Shown: one piece after another, positions 14,001 to 26,282 of the stretch | Layout: each line of letters opens with the position of its first letter | How positions within the stretch are numbered: the stretch's first letter is position 1 | From: Eremophila alpestris peregrina | Lineage: Eukaryota; Chordata; Aves; Passeriformes; Alaudidae | Reading direction: 5' to 3' | NCBI GenBank assembly: GCA_009792885.1 | Contig: WMCF01000008.1 | Span: 19,023,578-19,087,577, forward strand | DNA length: 64,000 bases | Position numbers and translations under genes: made by a program | Notes under the pieces: generated by a model | Told to the model about the DNA's origin: nothing | Seen by the model: only the letters and a program-made list of their open reading frames with translations | Databases searched by the model: none

Positions 14001-17000
14001 ATTGAACTCTGATACTACAAGAGGTGAAAGTGGAAAAAGATTAAAAAGGCAGAGGTCGACAGAAAAAAGGCTTCTTGCCTCCTGTTCATTGATGAGAAGA
14101 TACTCTGGTAAATTGAAAGTCTATGAATTCCAAATATATTTTTCCTGCAGAACTGTGTATGTCTTATGCTGAATCAGACAGTAATAACAGATCAATAGAA
14201 TAAATGCAGCAAAGTAATTAGGTTGTTTGTAAATTTGAGTGTCTTCTGAAAATGGAAGAAGGCAGTCAATACAATCAGAGGCTGAACAGCCTAGAATTTG
14301 GTGCCATCTCAGTGCCATCTGAGACTGAAAGATTTCTTTCTGAATATTGTGCTGAGGATGGTCTTGGTTGAAGAATTACAAAAAAAGAAAACAACACTGG
14401 AAGGGATCTTGGGTAGTCATTTAACTTTCCCTCTGTTATGTTCAATGGCAAGTTTCACAGTATTTTGTTCCTTGTAGGGATTGGTTCTTTAATACCCTTA
14501 ATAAATAGTGATTTCAAAACCTCCTTACACATTCTAATGAGTTCTTAACTTTCCTGCATGTTAGAGGATTTCACTGAGTATCTATCCCAAATTTTCTTTG
14601 CTCCAGTTCAAGCTTCTCATACTTTATTCCATCTGCAGTATGTATGAGAACAGTTTATTTACTTCTCTTTTGCAAAAATCTTTTAAAAATTTTGAGATTA
14701 TAGCTATGTCACCTGAGTTAGCCACTGCTCCATATGAAATGGATCTACCTCTGTCATTGTCTTGTCTGCCCACAAGTTTTGTTTTCCTGATTTTTCTGAT
14801 GTTTGGCTCTAAAATTTGATCTACCTAGTCCATGTTTGTCTTGACATGCAATACCCCATGTGGACATGATATTTCATTTGAGGTGCTATTTACTACTGGC
14901 TATGATGAAAGAAATATTAAGTGGGATCTACCCTGTTTCCTATTTATATATCTTGCTAAAAATCTCTTTTTCCTAAGAGGTCTGTGATTCTTTTCTTGTC
15001 TTGATTTTGTTCAATTATTCATATGCACAAATAATATTTTCCACTTCTCTCTCTTTATCAGCCTCCTACTTTTCAAGACCATATTGTGAATTTATTGATA
15101 TAATGTGGAATTCTAGACCTCTACTCTAAAGTAGAGGACCTTCCCAGCCTGAATTTATATGCAGATTTAATAGAAAACTCTAATTCCCACTTTAATTAAA
15201 ATATTAAAGGGACTCAAGACAAAGCTTCATGGAACTTTTCTCAGTGTGAAACTTGCCAGTCTGACAGTTAAGTACTGATAGATGCTGTCTGATGACCTAA
15301 ATAATCTTATTTTAGACAAATTGTCAGAGTCTGGCCATTATGGGAAGAATTATTCAGCAAATGCATTGAGGAATATACTAGCCCAAAATTTTAAATGTAT
15401 GGGAAGAAAATTTTAACAGGGAACACATGATTTTACTTATTATGTTCTACAATTCTCATTTTACCTCTCTAAAGTGTATTATTTGCATTACAGTTAATAA
15501 ATAACACTTTGAAATACAATGCCTGAAATGCTATTAAGTAACTTTAATTTTTATGCATTTGTGCATAGTATATATGATAACCAGGTATTTTTTACTATTG
15601 GCTTTTTCTTTGGTGCGTGCAAATTTGCTGAGAACAATGGCCATTGGCTCTCCTGTCACTGTCACAACTGTCCCCTGCACCCCAGACTGCAGCTCTGACC
15701 AGTCATTTGGAAGACTGCAATAAGTTAAAGCAGTAGGAATGTAATGCTTTGTAGAGAGTGATTTCTACATAGCCACAATCCTTACCTGGCTCTCTAACTC
15801 ATACAGGAATCTCTCTGCCTTGTTACCATTTGACAAACTGAAGGATGCAAAATGAGTGGACCCAAAAGCACTGGACATAAAAAAGCATGAGTGAAAGACT
15901 GCAGTGTCAGTAGAGAGATTCAGCCCAGAAGGCAGTACTTTCCACAGGTTGCACAGTTGAGTTCTAAGTACCCCTCTTCACAATGTAACAGCCCACTCAG
16001 AGCATCAGAACTTTGAACCTCAAAACTTTATGCTCAGTAAAGGCTCACAGGGAAATGCAACTCAGGCAAATGTGGTGTTTTGAGCATGTATCATTCTTCT
16101 GTGAGGTTTTGTTCCCCCTAGGAGTATGGCTGAATAAAATTGATCGGGATTATCTATTACAAGTCCTGCCCAACTGTTCCTTCCTTTCCTTCATATGGCT
16201 TCCTTTGCTACAGCATCTGACAACCAGATCTCATTTTTAAACTGTCTGACACTACTCCTCCAAGAAAAGTACTGCTGCTCCCACTAACAGATGGGACCTG
16301 AGATGTCTGGAAGGAGGCTTAGGTGTTGCAATGCTGAAAGTTCCAAGGCTCTTGCAAGGTGCCTGGGTCTGAGAGAGGAATTTGCTGCCCAGAAAGGCCT
16401 GAGCATTGTGTGGGGAAGTCAGGAATCTCCAAATAGGATAGACAATAGTTCATTATATTAAACTGTGTGTCTTAGGAGCAGCCTAAGATAGCTATCAGGA
16501 AATGCTAGAAAGAAAGGTTTAGATAAACTTCAACTTTCTTTCTCCAGGCTCATGGTAAGGATACAAAGTCCCTCCAAAATAAAGTATCTATGTCAGAAAA
16601 GCATTTTGCATCTGGAGTCTCAAGAGACAACCTCACAGATAAAACAAGGGAGACGTGGATTTTACATTCTCCTCTACAAGGGGACCTCTGGTTTGGGAGG
16701 AGAGCCTGCTATAGCAGGACTGGACTGCAGTAGCTTGAGAGACTTAGCAACTGAAATCTGAACTCCTGAGCCCTTAATACTGAGGATAAAAGAACCTTGT
16801 GTCAGTGGCACTGATGTGGTTTGGTGTTTCTGTATGTATATGACTGGCCCAATGCTACACAGAACAACCAGAATGGATTGAAGTGGGTGGTGTAAGACCA
16901 GCAAGAGTCTACTACCCTGACTGGTATCTGTTATACCAGACAGCTTTTTCTGGGCAGATTGTAAGAGCAGTGACACACACAGCAGCTGCCATGTCAGCAC

Positions 17001-17390
17001 TGAAATAGGCAGGGTCCTGGGTTGTGTGGCACCAAGCTGTCCATCAGAGATGGAGAGAACAAGGAATTTCACAGGTCCTATTTCGTAAAATTGCTCTCTG
17101 CTAATGGGGTTGCTTTGCTTCCAGATGCTTTCAAGTATAAGACTAATTGATGCAATAACAAAAGGTGCATACATGAAACATAAAGGTGAATAATATCAGT
17201 ACAGTTCATGCTGCACCAGTTAATGTGAGCACAACATCCACAACGCATGGCTTAACATTGGGTGAAGATAGGCACACCTCTGAAAACTCAGTCTGGTGAT
17301 CTATCTCCAGGTAATTCTCCTCTTAATTATAAAGTACAGTGAGATATATGAAAGTACTTCTCATGTCCAAATAGATTCTTGGTGGCTGGA
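8065..17390. other. Intergenic AT-rich sequence
   Basis: No gene recognised. Contains homopolymer A/T runs (about 9,418-9,434; 11,706-11,719; 12,419-12,432; 13,381-13,393) and a perfect 14-bp tandem duplication ATTAGTCTTCTTGG at 12,855-12,882. The longest open frame, 166 codons on the minus strand at 16,674-17,174, resembles no protein I know. Confidence 0.55.
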
Positions 17391-17399
17391 TGAAGGTTA

Positions 17400-17790
17400 A
17401 AACTCCTGTTGGCTAATTGCCTCAATTTAATATTGTTAGCAGATGCATTTATAGTTTTAAAACCCCTTTTATGATGTCTAAGTAATTGCATCAATTTGGC
17501 AACCATCTACTTAATTTTAAACAGCTTTAACACAATGCCTACAGTCGAAAACAATTCTTGTCAATGCTTACATAAATTGGCTCATTTTAACTGCTTTTTT
17601 TTTGTATGAGGGGGCAATTTGAACAATTACTCTGCATTGAAAACAGCTTTTGTCACTGCTAAATTGAGCCACTTGAACTGTTATTTACACGTGCTGTAAA
17701 ATTTTATTTACTGCCAAAGGAATTTTCCTGCAATTGAATTTTCATTGTGATTCTTAGATTTTGTTTAGACTGAAATGGTTAATTTATTGA
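17400..17790. promoter_or_regulatory. AT-rich block resembling conserved non-coding DNA
   Basis: A dense run of short motifs such as TAATT, AATTG and TTAATTTTAAAC, without repeats, poly-A tails or open frames. Texture of this kind is common in deeply conserved developmental enhancers. This is an impression from base composition only; conservation is not testable here. Confidence 0.2.
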
Positions 17791-20700
17791 CTTCCATTAT
17801 GCATTCATAGCTGGCAAAAAAAAGATCAAAATCTGACTTATTAAAATGCAATAAGTCTCCATCCAGCATTAGTCAGGTAAAAAAAACATTACATTCATTC
17901 ACTTCCAGTATTAAAAGGGCTTTTATTGACAGATGAGGGAGTCACTGATGGAGTTTTCATCATCTTCCATCTCAAAGCTCAGCATCTCGTAGCTGTTTCT
18001 ATTACACAGCCTATCCTTATATGCTGAAGTAACTGTAGATGCATCAAATGATCCCAGAAAAGATCCAAAATATCCACTGCTGATTGGCAACTAGATAGTC
18101 CATGAGAAAAGACAGCCCTGGCATTACTGACATCACTTATATCACTGATATCTCCCATTTTCAAGAATTCAAGTGGGTGTCAGAAGTGCCAGCTTTGGTG
18201 AGTTTAGGCTTATTTGTCCAGATAAAGATGTGGCACAGGCTGTGTTTCCTGCTCTGCCCTTTCAGCCTGCTTTATGGGTGGGTAGAGAGCTCACCTGAGA
18301 TGAATGGTTTGCCCTCTGATGGCTTCCAAAGTCCTCTGACAGAAGGAATCAGCTTGTGTAACTCACTGTACACATGGGTTTGCCCGCATTAGGAGTGGAC
18401 ATTTGTCTGATGAGTAGTCTTTTTTTGTCTGACCTTAGGGCTGGTGGTGAAGTGGTAATTCACAAAGTGAAAGGTCTTAATGAAGAGAGTGACTGCAGTG
18501 GCTGTTTGACATTTTAAAATACCAACTAGTCACCACAGCAGTGCAAAATAATCATACTTAGTTCAGTGGCAGAGTTGGGATTTCCTGGGCATTTCAGCAA
18601 CCTCATCCCCACTACAACAAGGACTTCCTTGCTTTTTCTGGATGATGATGGGAGGAAAATTTGGTGTGCCTTGGGCTAGTGGGTGAATTTAGTGTGACCT
18701 CTACAGTTCCCCTTCAATCTGATCTTCTCTGCTGATTCTTCAGATTATTTGAGCTCCATCCACTGCATCACACTGTCTCTTTCAACTTTTCCTCAGTTCT
18801 AGGAGTCCATTACCCACTTTGCCCTGGGTGTGCTGTAGCCCAGCACACACATACCCCACCTCCTCTGCTTCTGGTTGGCAGCTCCTTGGTTTGTTTCTTG
18901 CAGACCTGCAGGCTGATTCATTGGTTTTCAGATCACACACACAACGTTTTCACTCATACTATAGGTGCAGCTTGTGGAGGGTATTTTCAAGGTCCTTTAT
19001 CCTCATTTTCTTGAGGCTGCTGTCTCAGGATTTCACTGCAAATTAACTACAGATCTCTGTTTGTTTTCTTCAGTGCTATGGTATGAATGATTCTCTTGTG
19101 CTAATGGCAGAACTGTTGCAGGCAGAAGAATCTGTTGTGTTTACCCAACAGCAGTGGTAGCAAATTGCTATTATTCTGTACAGTTTTACATTCCTTTAAT
19201 GCCACTATTTCTTTTGCTTCCAGAATCCCAAATGTTTTTTATTTTGGTTCCAAGAACTTCCTTGACTTTCTTTTAACTTTTTTCCTTCCTGTTTTTGCAA
19301 CTGTGACGTCAGGAAAGTCAGATGCCATCTCTTCCTTGCAGTTTAAATAGCTACACCTTTTTACCCTGTACCTGCCTATGCACACTCACTAGCAGGTGTT
19401 CACAGATAGGTGGTTATGTATACAACAATCTAATGGCTTGCTCAGCACATCTGGGCATTTTCAAATGAGTCAGAATTATATAAGTGGGTTGTTTTATTGT
19501 TCAATCTCTGATTACTAACAGAAACCTTGGTTTTTAGCTGTATTACTCATTTTAAAAATGCTCTCTTTATAGTAATCCACAGAAACCACCCTACACCAGA
19601 AAGAGAGGCTAGTTGGCATTATAAATCAGTGCATTAATTCTGAGTCCTTTAAGTGTTTTGCAGTTCTAGACTTCTTCCTAATTTGCTTAAATTCTAATGC
19701 ATATTTGGGGATCCTTCCTATACATCACAAATCTGATGTCCATCTGCAGATATTGTGCAGCATACATACAGATCTTCTAAAAATAGGATATCCTCCTGTA
19801 ATTCAAAGACTGAACCATGATATCCCTGAGTACATGGGGGGAGTATGGGTACTCTTTACATTAGCCACTTAGGAGTGCTTACCTTTGTAGCTTAACACTG
19901 TCAGAATATTTCTTTGTCTTGTATGATTAGATCTAATGTAGATAAGACTCTTGACATGTTTTTATTATGAGATGCTGTGCTTATTTAAAATCTTTAAATC
20001 TTTTGTGAAGTGGTGGTTTATATATTTGCAGCAGGTGCACCATTTTCAATCTTGGCAATTGAGCATGGAGCCCTTGTCAGAGTCATGAGGCTGCATTTCA
20101 AAAACTGCAGATAGCTGAGAGATGGGAAATGAAGGACTTTGATTATTGAATGGTTTTTCTGTAAGCATTTCCATTTGGAGCATCTATATTTGAAAGCCAC
20201 TTTAGTCAAACAGGTAATCTAAGAATATCTTGGAAAATTCAGACAGGCATTGAAAAGTCCAAAGTACAGCATAAAAAAGTTACAGGAATAGAAGTCCTCT
20301 CTATGTCCTTTTCATAGTATCCTTAAATGGTAAATGTTTTTACATCTGCATGAATGGATTTTAATTAAATGTATTCATAAATAGAACACTGAGATGACAC
20401 ATTTTATTGCAAATACAATCTGTCAGCAAACAGCATCTGGAAGAGATGGTGCTCTGTCAGCTAAAGCAGATAAAGGAAGCCTGAGCCCACCTCTGTTCTC
20501 TGAAGCTGATGCTTGTGGACCCTTATTTCTCAGAGTTACAGTGCAGGATTGATCTCTGATCATAGAGCCACCCTGACTGTTTCCAGTAATGAATTTATGA
20601 TACTCACCCCATGTCAAAAACTGCTCCAAGACACTGTCCATCTATAAGCATCCAACAGCAGAGGTAGCAAACCTATTCTTCCTTCATTGCCCACTAGAAA

Positions 20701-23700
20701 TATCTTCATGGCAAATAAAAGAAGATGCACATATATGCCAGCAAAAAACCAATGCAGGCATCTGTTGTGGGCCTACTTCCATTTTAACATGGGCACCTGT
20801 TAAAGCATGGGTAATTTTGAATAATATATTTGAACAAATGAAAGGGTGGCACAAAAGGATGGGCTGTGTGCCAGTAACATCACTGACTGCCATACTGTGC
20901 ACACACTGCCACCTGCCATGTATGATGGGCTTGTTTTAAGCTGTGCCAAAAGCAACTTCCTTTTTTTAAATATTCTTTCATGCAATAATTTCCTTTCATT
21001 AACTGCTTTAAATTATCTCCAAAATGTAGAGCCAGCAACTGAGGGTCATTAATTCTGAAGTACAAATACTTCAGTGAGAGTTTTCCTCAGTTTACACACC
21101 TGAGACAAAGTCAGTTCACATATCAGGGGCTGTAGGTACTCACCTTGGTGCCTGGTGTGATCAAAAGTACACATTATCACAATGAGGCTTGCAAACTGAT
21201 GTCTCAGAACCCTACTGCCCTGCAATAATAGCACACCACATATGCATGAGGATGGGAGAAGGGAAGAAAAGCATAAACATGGATCCAGCTGGAATCTGGC
21301 AGGGTTTTGTCACAGATACTAACCACTAGTGACATAAGGGTTTCATAGCTTACTTTAGTAATAAAATAACTGTAGCTCTTGGTAGGTGTCCTTAACTAGC
21401 ATAAGGTGGCCCAAGCAATAGGTATATATATTCCAGGAGACATTTAGACACAAACTGTTTCACGTTATAGTACATCTGAGAGGAAGTTGTCTAGACTCAG
21501 TGTTGCACTCCTGCATTTAGAAAAAAACAAGGCCCTTTTTGAAATCTGACTACTTTTCAGCAGTTCCTCTCATCTCAAAACAAGTGAGTTTACTTCTTAT
21601 CAGTGCTCATCTCTTCTTAAAAACAGTTGCTCTCTCCCAGACCCTTTCAGACTTTACTCAACTGCCCAGCTTTTTGGAATTCCTTTCTTAACAAAAACAA
21701 AGCAATAACAAAAATTAATTTTTGTAAACTCAAATACATACATCCAGACCTTGAAAATATTTTCATATGTTTTTGAAAGCATACACAGACTAATAAAAGC
21801 CAAAGCCAAATGCACAGAGAAGGTATGGGAGGTCTCATTCTGTTGTCAGTGTCGGGAGAGATGAAACATAATCCCTAAGACTGTGATGTATTTTAATGAA
21901 GAGCAGTTCTTAACACTTACAATGCTTGACTCCTAGTCCTTTATTAGTCTTTTGTTATCCACCTGGAGTGCTAATTACTTGTAACATCACCTTCTTTCTT
22001 AAATAATCTCAGCTTCTCTGTCTCAGAACATATTCCTAAACAAAAGGAAGCAGAAAAAAGCAAAACTGGGAGCACTGAGAACACTAGGAACACATTGGTG
22101 GAGTGGTTATCCATGGAGTGGTTATGTTGTCTCCAACCTTGAAGTCTGGCACTGTGCAACTTCGTGCCAGAGTAAAATGCAAGAGTATGTGCTGTAACTT
22201 TGATATGCATCGCTGCTTAGGCCCTGCATTGCAGAGCTACTGACCACATGAAAATGCTGAACTCAGCCACAAATTCAGCATTTATGAAAACCCAGCTACA
22301 GAATGCATTCTTATTCCTAGATATCTAGGCATATCCTTGGGGAAATGGGGGTTTTTTATATCCTTTGTTCATCTGGTGAGCTGCCAATTAAGCTTCTGGT
22401 TCCTTTTAACAATTGCTAAGTGGCATATGTGGTGTTTCTCACTGAAAAGACTGCAGCAAATACAGCCTGAACAGAGTGGTTCCTTTCCACAAATTTTACA
22501 TTCCACCAGAAGCCACAGATTTGCAATCATATATTTCTGTTGTCTTTCCTTAAAGGCACAATGTAGTGGAACAAAACTTGCTTTGGGCATTAACAGAAGG
22601 GTACAGCACAGACAAGCTGGGGGGTTTGAAGGGGTTCAGTCATATGTAGGCATCAGCATAATCAGAGGCACATCAGTTTCTTAATGTATACAAAATTACA
22701 CAGCTTCCATGCAGAGAGTTGTCATTTCCATTTCAGAGATGGAGAACACCCACACAGTGTAGCTTAGATGGATTCCACCCCACCCCAAGTGTGTGTCCAA
22801 ACTAAGCTCATCTTAAAATCAGGCAACTGTCCTTTTATATGTAACGCAAGCTGTGCAGGAAACATGCCCAACTGCTTTTGGTGCACAACAGACAAGATAA
22901 GACAGCTCTGAACACCTCCAGAGAGCAATTTAGAGAGCCTAAATTAGGAGTTTGCATCTCTGAACATCTCAGTGTATGCAGAGACTCTAAGGGCCACTTG
23001 TCCCTGCACAGCTGAGCAGGCAGCCAGCTTGAGCCGATCAATAGCCAGCACTTAGCACAGGCTCTCAGCCCTGCTCTCGCCATCTGAAACACAGCAGTGC
23101 TGCTCCCTGTCTTCCTGCATGGCAGCCTACTCCCCTGCCAAGCAAGGGCAAGCCCTGAATCTGGGCTGTCCACAGCCTGGAAGTTCTGCTGCTCAAGCTC
23201 CCTGGTCCAGGGAGGGTAGCTATGCATCAGAAGAGGAACAATCCATGTGGGAATGCTCCTCCATTTCCCTGCTCAGTCCAGACCACTATAAAGCTGGGGA
23301 ACATAAGGTTTGTATTGGAAAAATGGTAGCTTGAGAAATTCAGATTTTTACCTGGAGGATTATCCTCCTATTAGAAGATGGAAAAGTCACACAATATCTT
23401 TGGGTTATTTCTACTTTTGTCATACAGACATTCAGATGCAGAAACAATCCTGTGGGTGGGTAGGATGACTGGCAAGCATATGCATCAAGAACCCTTTCAC
23501 ATCCACTTGTTTCTGCCTGATAGTTTGATAATAATCCTCAACATGCAATTATTAGGTGTATAATTGCAGTATCTGGGACTCTGTGTCTAAATAAGTTCTT
23601 TCTTTGTCTCTGCTGTGGTACAGCAAGACAAATAAGAGCAAACAAATCTGAGGAAATTAAAGACCTGGCTTTACAATCAAGAGTAGATGAGGTAAAGGCC

Positions 23701-24342
23701 CCCTCTTGCAGGACTCTAAATTTTACTGTGTCAGCAGGTGTTACAAGACCAGTGAGTGGAGACACACATTTCCTAGTCCAAACATTGTGTTTCTACTACT
23801 GAAGCAATTATCCCAATAAATGGGCACAAAAAAGGAAACCAATACTTTGTTCTTTTTTCCCAGACTTACATAGCATTTTGTTCTTCCCTTTGCCACAGAG
23901 CAGAAAACAATTCAGCTCTTTCAGAGGCTAGATTGCCTTTGTTTTCTTTTTTACACACTGCATTGCCACAGAAAAACATCAAGTTTTAGCAGAAGATGCT
24001 CTCTATTTAACTTGTAGCTGTAATGTTTTTCCAGAAATATTTCCTGAATGCAATAGAGCATTTGAGTTGGCCTTTTAGAAGCTCCACTGAAGATGGAATT
24101 GAAAAGAAAGCCACTTTGATTAAGCCAACAGTTACTGTCTTATGATTACTGCTGTTAAAGAGAGAAAAAAAAATCCAGCTTAAATCCAGTGATTATCACA
24201 GAGGAACACAGATGCATAAGCAGCCATTGTTTAAAAAGCAAAGATTAAAAGTAAAATTTTTTGGGCAAATCTTCAGCATCAGGTGAAAAGAAATCTGGTT
24301 GCTTTACACAGGAAAATCAGTGTATTTTAATTTGGGAGGATT
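17791..24342. other. Intergenic sequence, nothing recognised
   Basis: Mixed AT-rich sequence with slightly GC-richer stretches around 18.2-19.0 kb and 22.8-23.3 kb. A small tandem duplication GGAGTGGTTAT occurs near 22,100. No exon supported. Confidence 0.5.
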
Positions 24343-24462
24343 ATATCTATCTCTATCTCTATCTCTATCTATCTCTATCTCTATCTCTATCATCTATATC
24401 TGTATCTATATCATCTATATCTATATCTATCTACATCTATATCATCTATATCCATCTATTGA
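24343..24462 (+). repeat. TATCTC/TATC-type microsatellite
   Basis: About 120 bp of (TATCTC)n grading into ATCTATATC units on the plus strand. Interruptions suggest moderate age, and length polymorphism is likely. Periodic SISISI-type open frames across it are artefacts of the repeat. Confidence 0.95.
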
Positions 24463-25924
24463 TCAACCTATTGATAGATATTTAGATGTCTAGAGAATGG
24501 TAAAAAACTTACCAGAGAACATGAATGACTTCTCTAATGATATTAAAATGCATTTATAACTTTAATAACTCCTTTGTTATTATAATAAGACTGGAGAACT
24601 TCATTTATCCTTGTAGTTCTGTAATGGTATTAGTTTACATAATTAATGGCAAACCTGTGAACTTTGGTGTATACATTTTTGAAATCAGATTTCTCCCTTC
24701 TTGGAACATTAACTTAGTGTTACTGACTCCTCAAAGGTGGCAGAAAAGTTATTTACTAAGAGGACTTTAAAAGATAATATCATGTCTGTTATTAGTGGCA
24801 CTGCCAGGTAATCTCAGCCAAAATCAACAGTAGTGTATTTTGTATCTTCTGTATTGGAGCTCAAGTTTTTGGAAACCTGAAAGACTCAAGTCCTATCTTC
24901 TAACCTTAATTGTTATATAAAATATCCAATTATATGAATTAATTGTAAAGAGCAGCTTAGGTTTTGTTTCAACACCCACAGACTAATGCACATATTAAAG
25001 AAAAAGGGAGCACGGTGATATTTCAATAAAAATCAAAATTCCAGCAGTATTTCTGACAATAATAGACTAGCTGATTTTATATCATAGTCTGAGTACTGGA
25101 TAAACCCACCAGCTAATTAATTAGCAGTGGAAGACAGGAAACACATTTTTATATATATGGAAGGCTAACTGAAGATGTTTCCCAGATGGAAGCTTCTCAA
25201 ATTCCCTGATGTCTCTTAGTTACTGGCAACTTGTCCATTTTCCATTTTAGAACAATTTCATGTCTTCCCACTCACAGCAAAGAACTGATCTCCTTTTGAC
25301 ACAGACTATTAAAGATGTCGTGGATGAAATCCTGGCTTTATGGAAGTCAGCAGTCATTTTGCCAGTGATTTAAGCAGAGTCAGGATATTACCTGGCTGTC
25401 TATGATGCCTGGAACTTTACAGTAAAATGAATGTTGTTAATTTCTCCCATTAGAGATAAATCTGCTGCCCCACTCTACAGTACACGTCTTTGAACTGTAA
25501 AGTAGCTTTTGAGAAAAGCCTCCCGTGACAGAAGAGAGATGTAAAGGTTTTTAAGGGTCCTCACACAACACACCATTAGTTTATGGAACTTAACCTTATG
25601 AGGCTTTGCTGAACTTAAGGAAATCACTGAAAAATTAAAGAGTTAGTTAAAATATAGTAATTTCAGTTAAATATGAAAAGGTTGGAAGATTCCAAGTTTT
25701 CAGGTTGTGGAGCTCAAAGAATATTTTCAAGTGTTATTTGATCACAGTATAATGCTATGATTATGATATGGTTTCCATTATTATTCCTAAAAATATATTT
25801 TTGACTTCTAACCTGATAAAATCATAAGGAGATATAAAAGTTCTTTACCTGCAGGGGAAATCATCAAGTAGAGGCAGTTGGAAAATGGTTGACTGAAGCA
25901 ACAAAAGAAATTACTCCCAAGACA
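24463..25924. other. Intergenic AT-rich sequence
   Basis: No gene, RNA or repeat recognised. Confidence 0.55.
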
Positions 25925-26282
25925 GCTGGGATCTCATCACAGTCTACAACTTCCTCATGAGGGGAAGAGGAGAGGCAGGCACTGATCTTTTCTCTTTGGC
26001 AATCAGTGGCAGGATCTGAGTGAATGGCCTGAAGTTGTGTCAGGGGAGGTTTAGGTTGAATATTAGAGACAGGTTCTTCCCCCTGAGGGTGTTTGGGCAC
26101 TGAACAGGCTCCCCAGGGCAGTGGTGACAGCACCAGGCTGACAGAGCTGGAGAAGGGTTTGGACAATGCTCTCAGGCACAGGGTGTGACTCCTGGGGATG
26201 GTGCCATGCAGGGCAGGAGCTGGACTGGATAATCCATGTGGGGCCCTCCCAACTCAGCATATTCTGCTATTTTGTGATTCTT
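25925..26282 (+). mobile_element. CR1 LINE 3' end (CR1-J-like type)
   Basis: Runs from CTACAACTTCCTCATGAGGG through GGCCTGAAGTTGTGTCAGGG, GAACAGGCTCCCCAGGGCAG, TTTGGACAATGCTCTCAGGC and GGGGATGGTGCCATGCAGGG to the end ATTTTGTGATTCTT. This CR1 subfamily is distinct from those at 32 kb and 60 kb. About 360 bp, 5'-truncated. Confidence 0.9.

Noticed and set aside
22337..23334. Cluster of 70-130 codon frames on both strands
   Set aside because: No recognisable protein and no consistent frame; likely chance in slightly GC-richer sequence.
24261..24493. Serine/isoleucine/tyrosine repeat peptides
   Set aside because: Products of reading through the TATCTC-type microsatellite.
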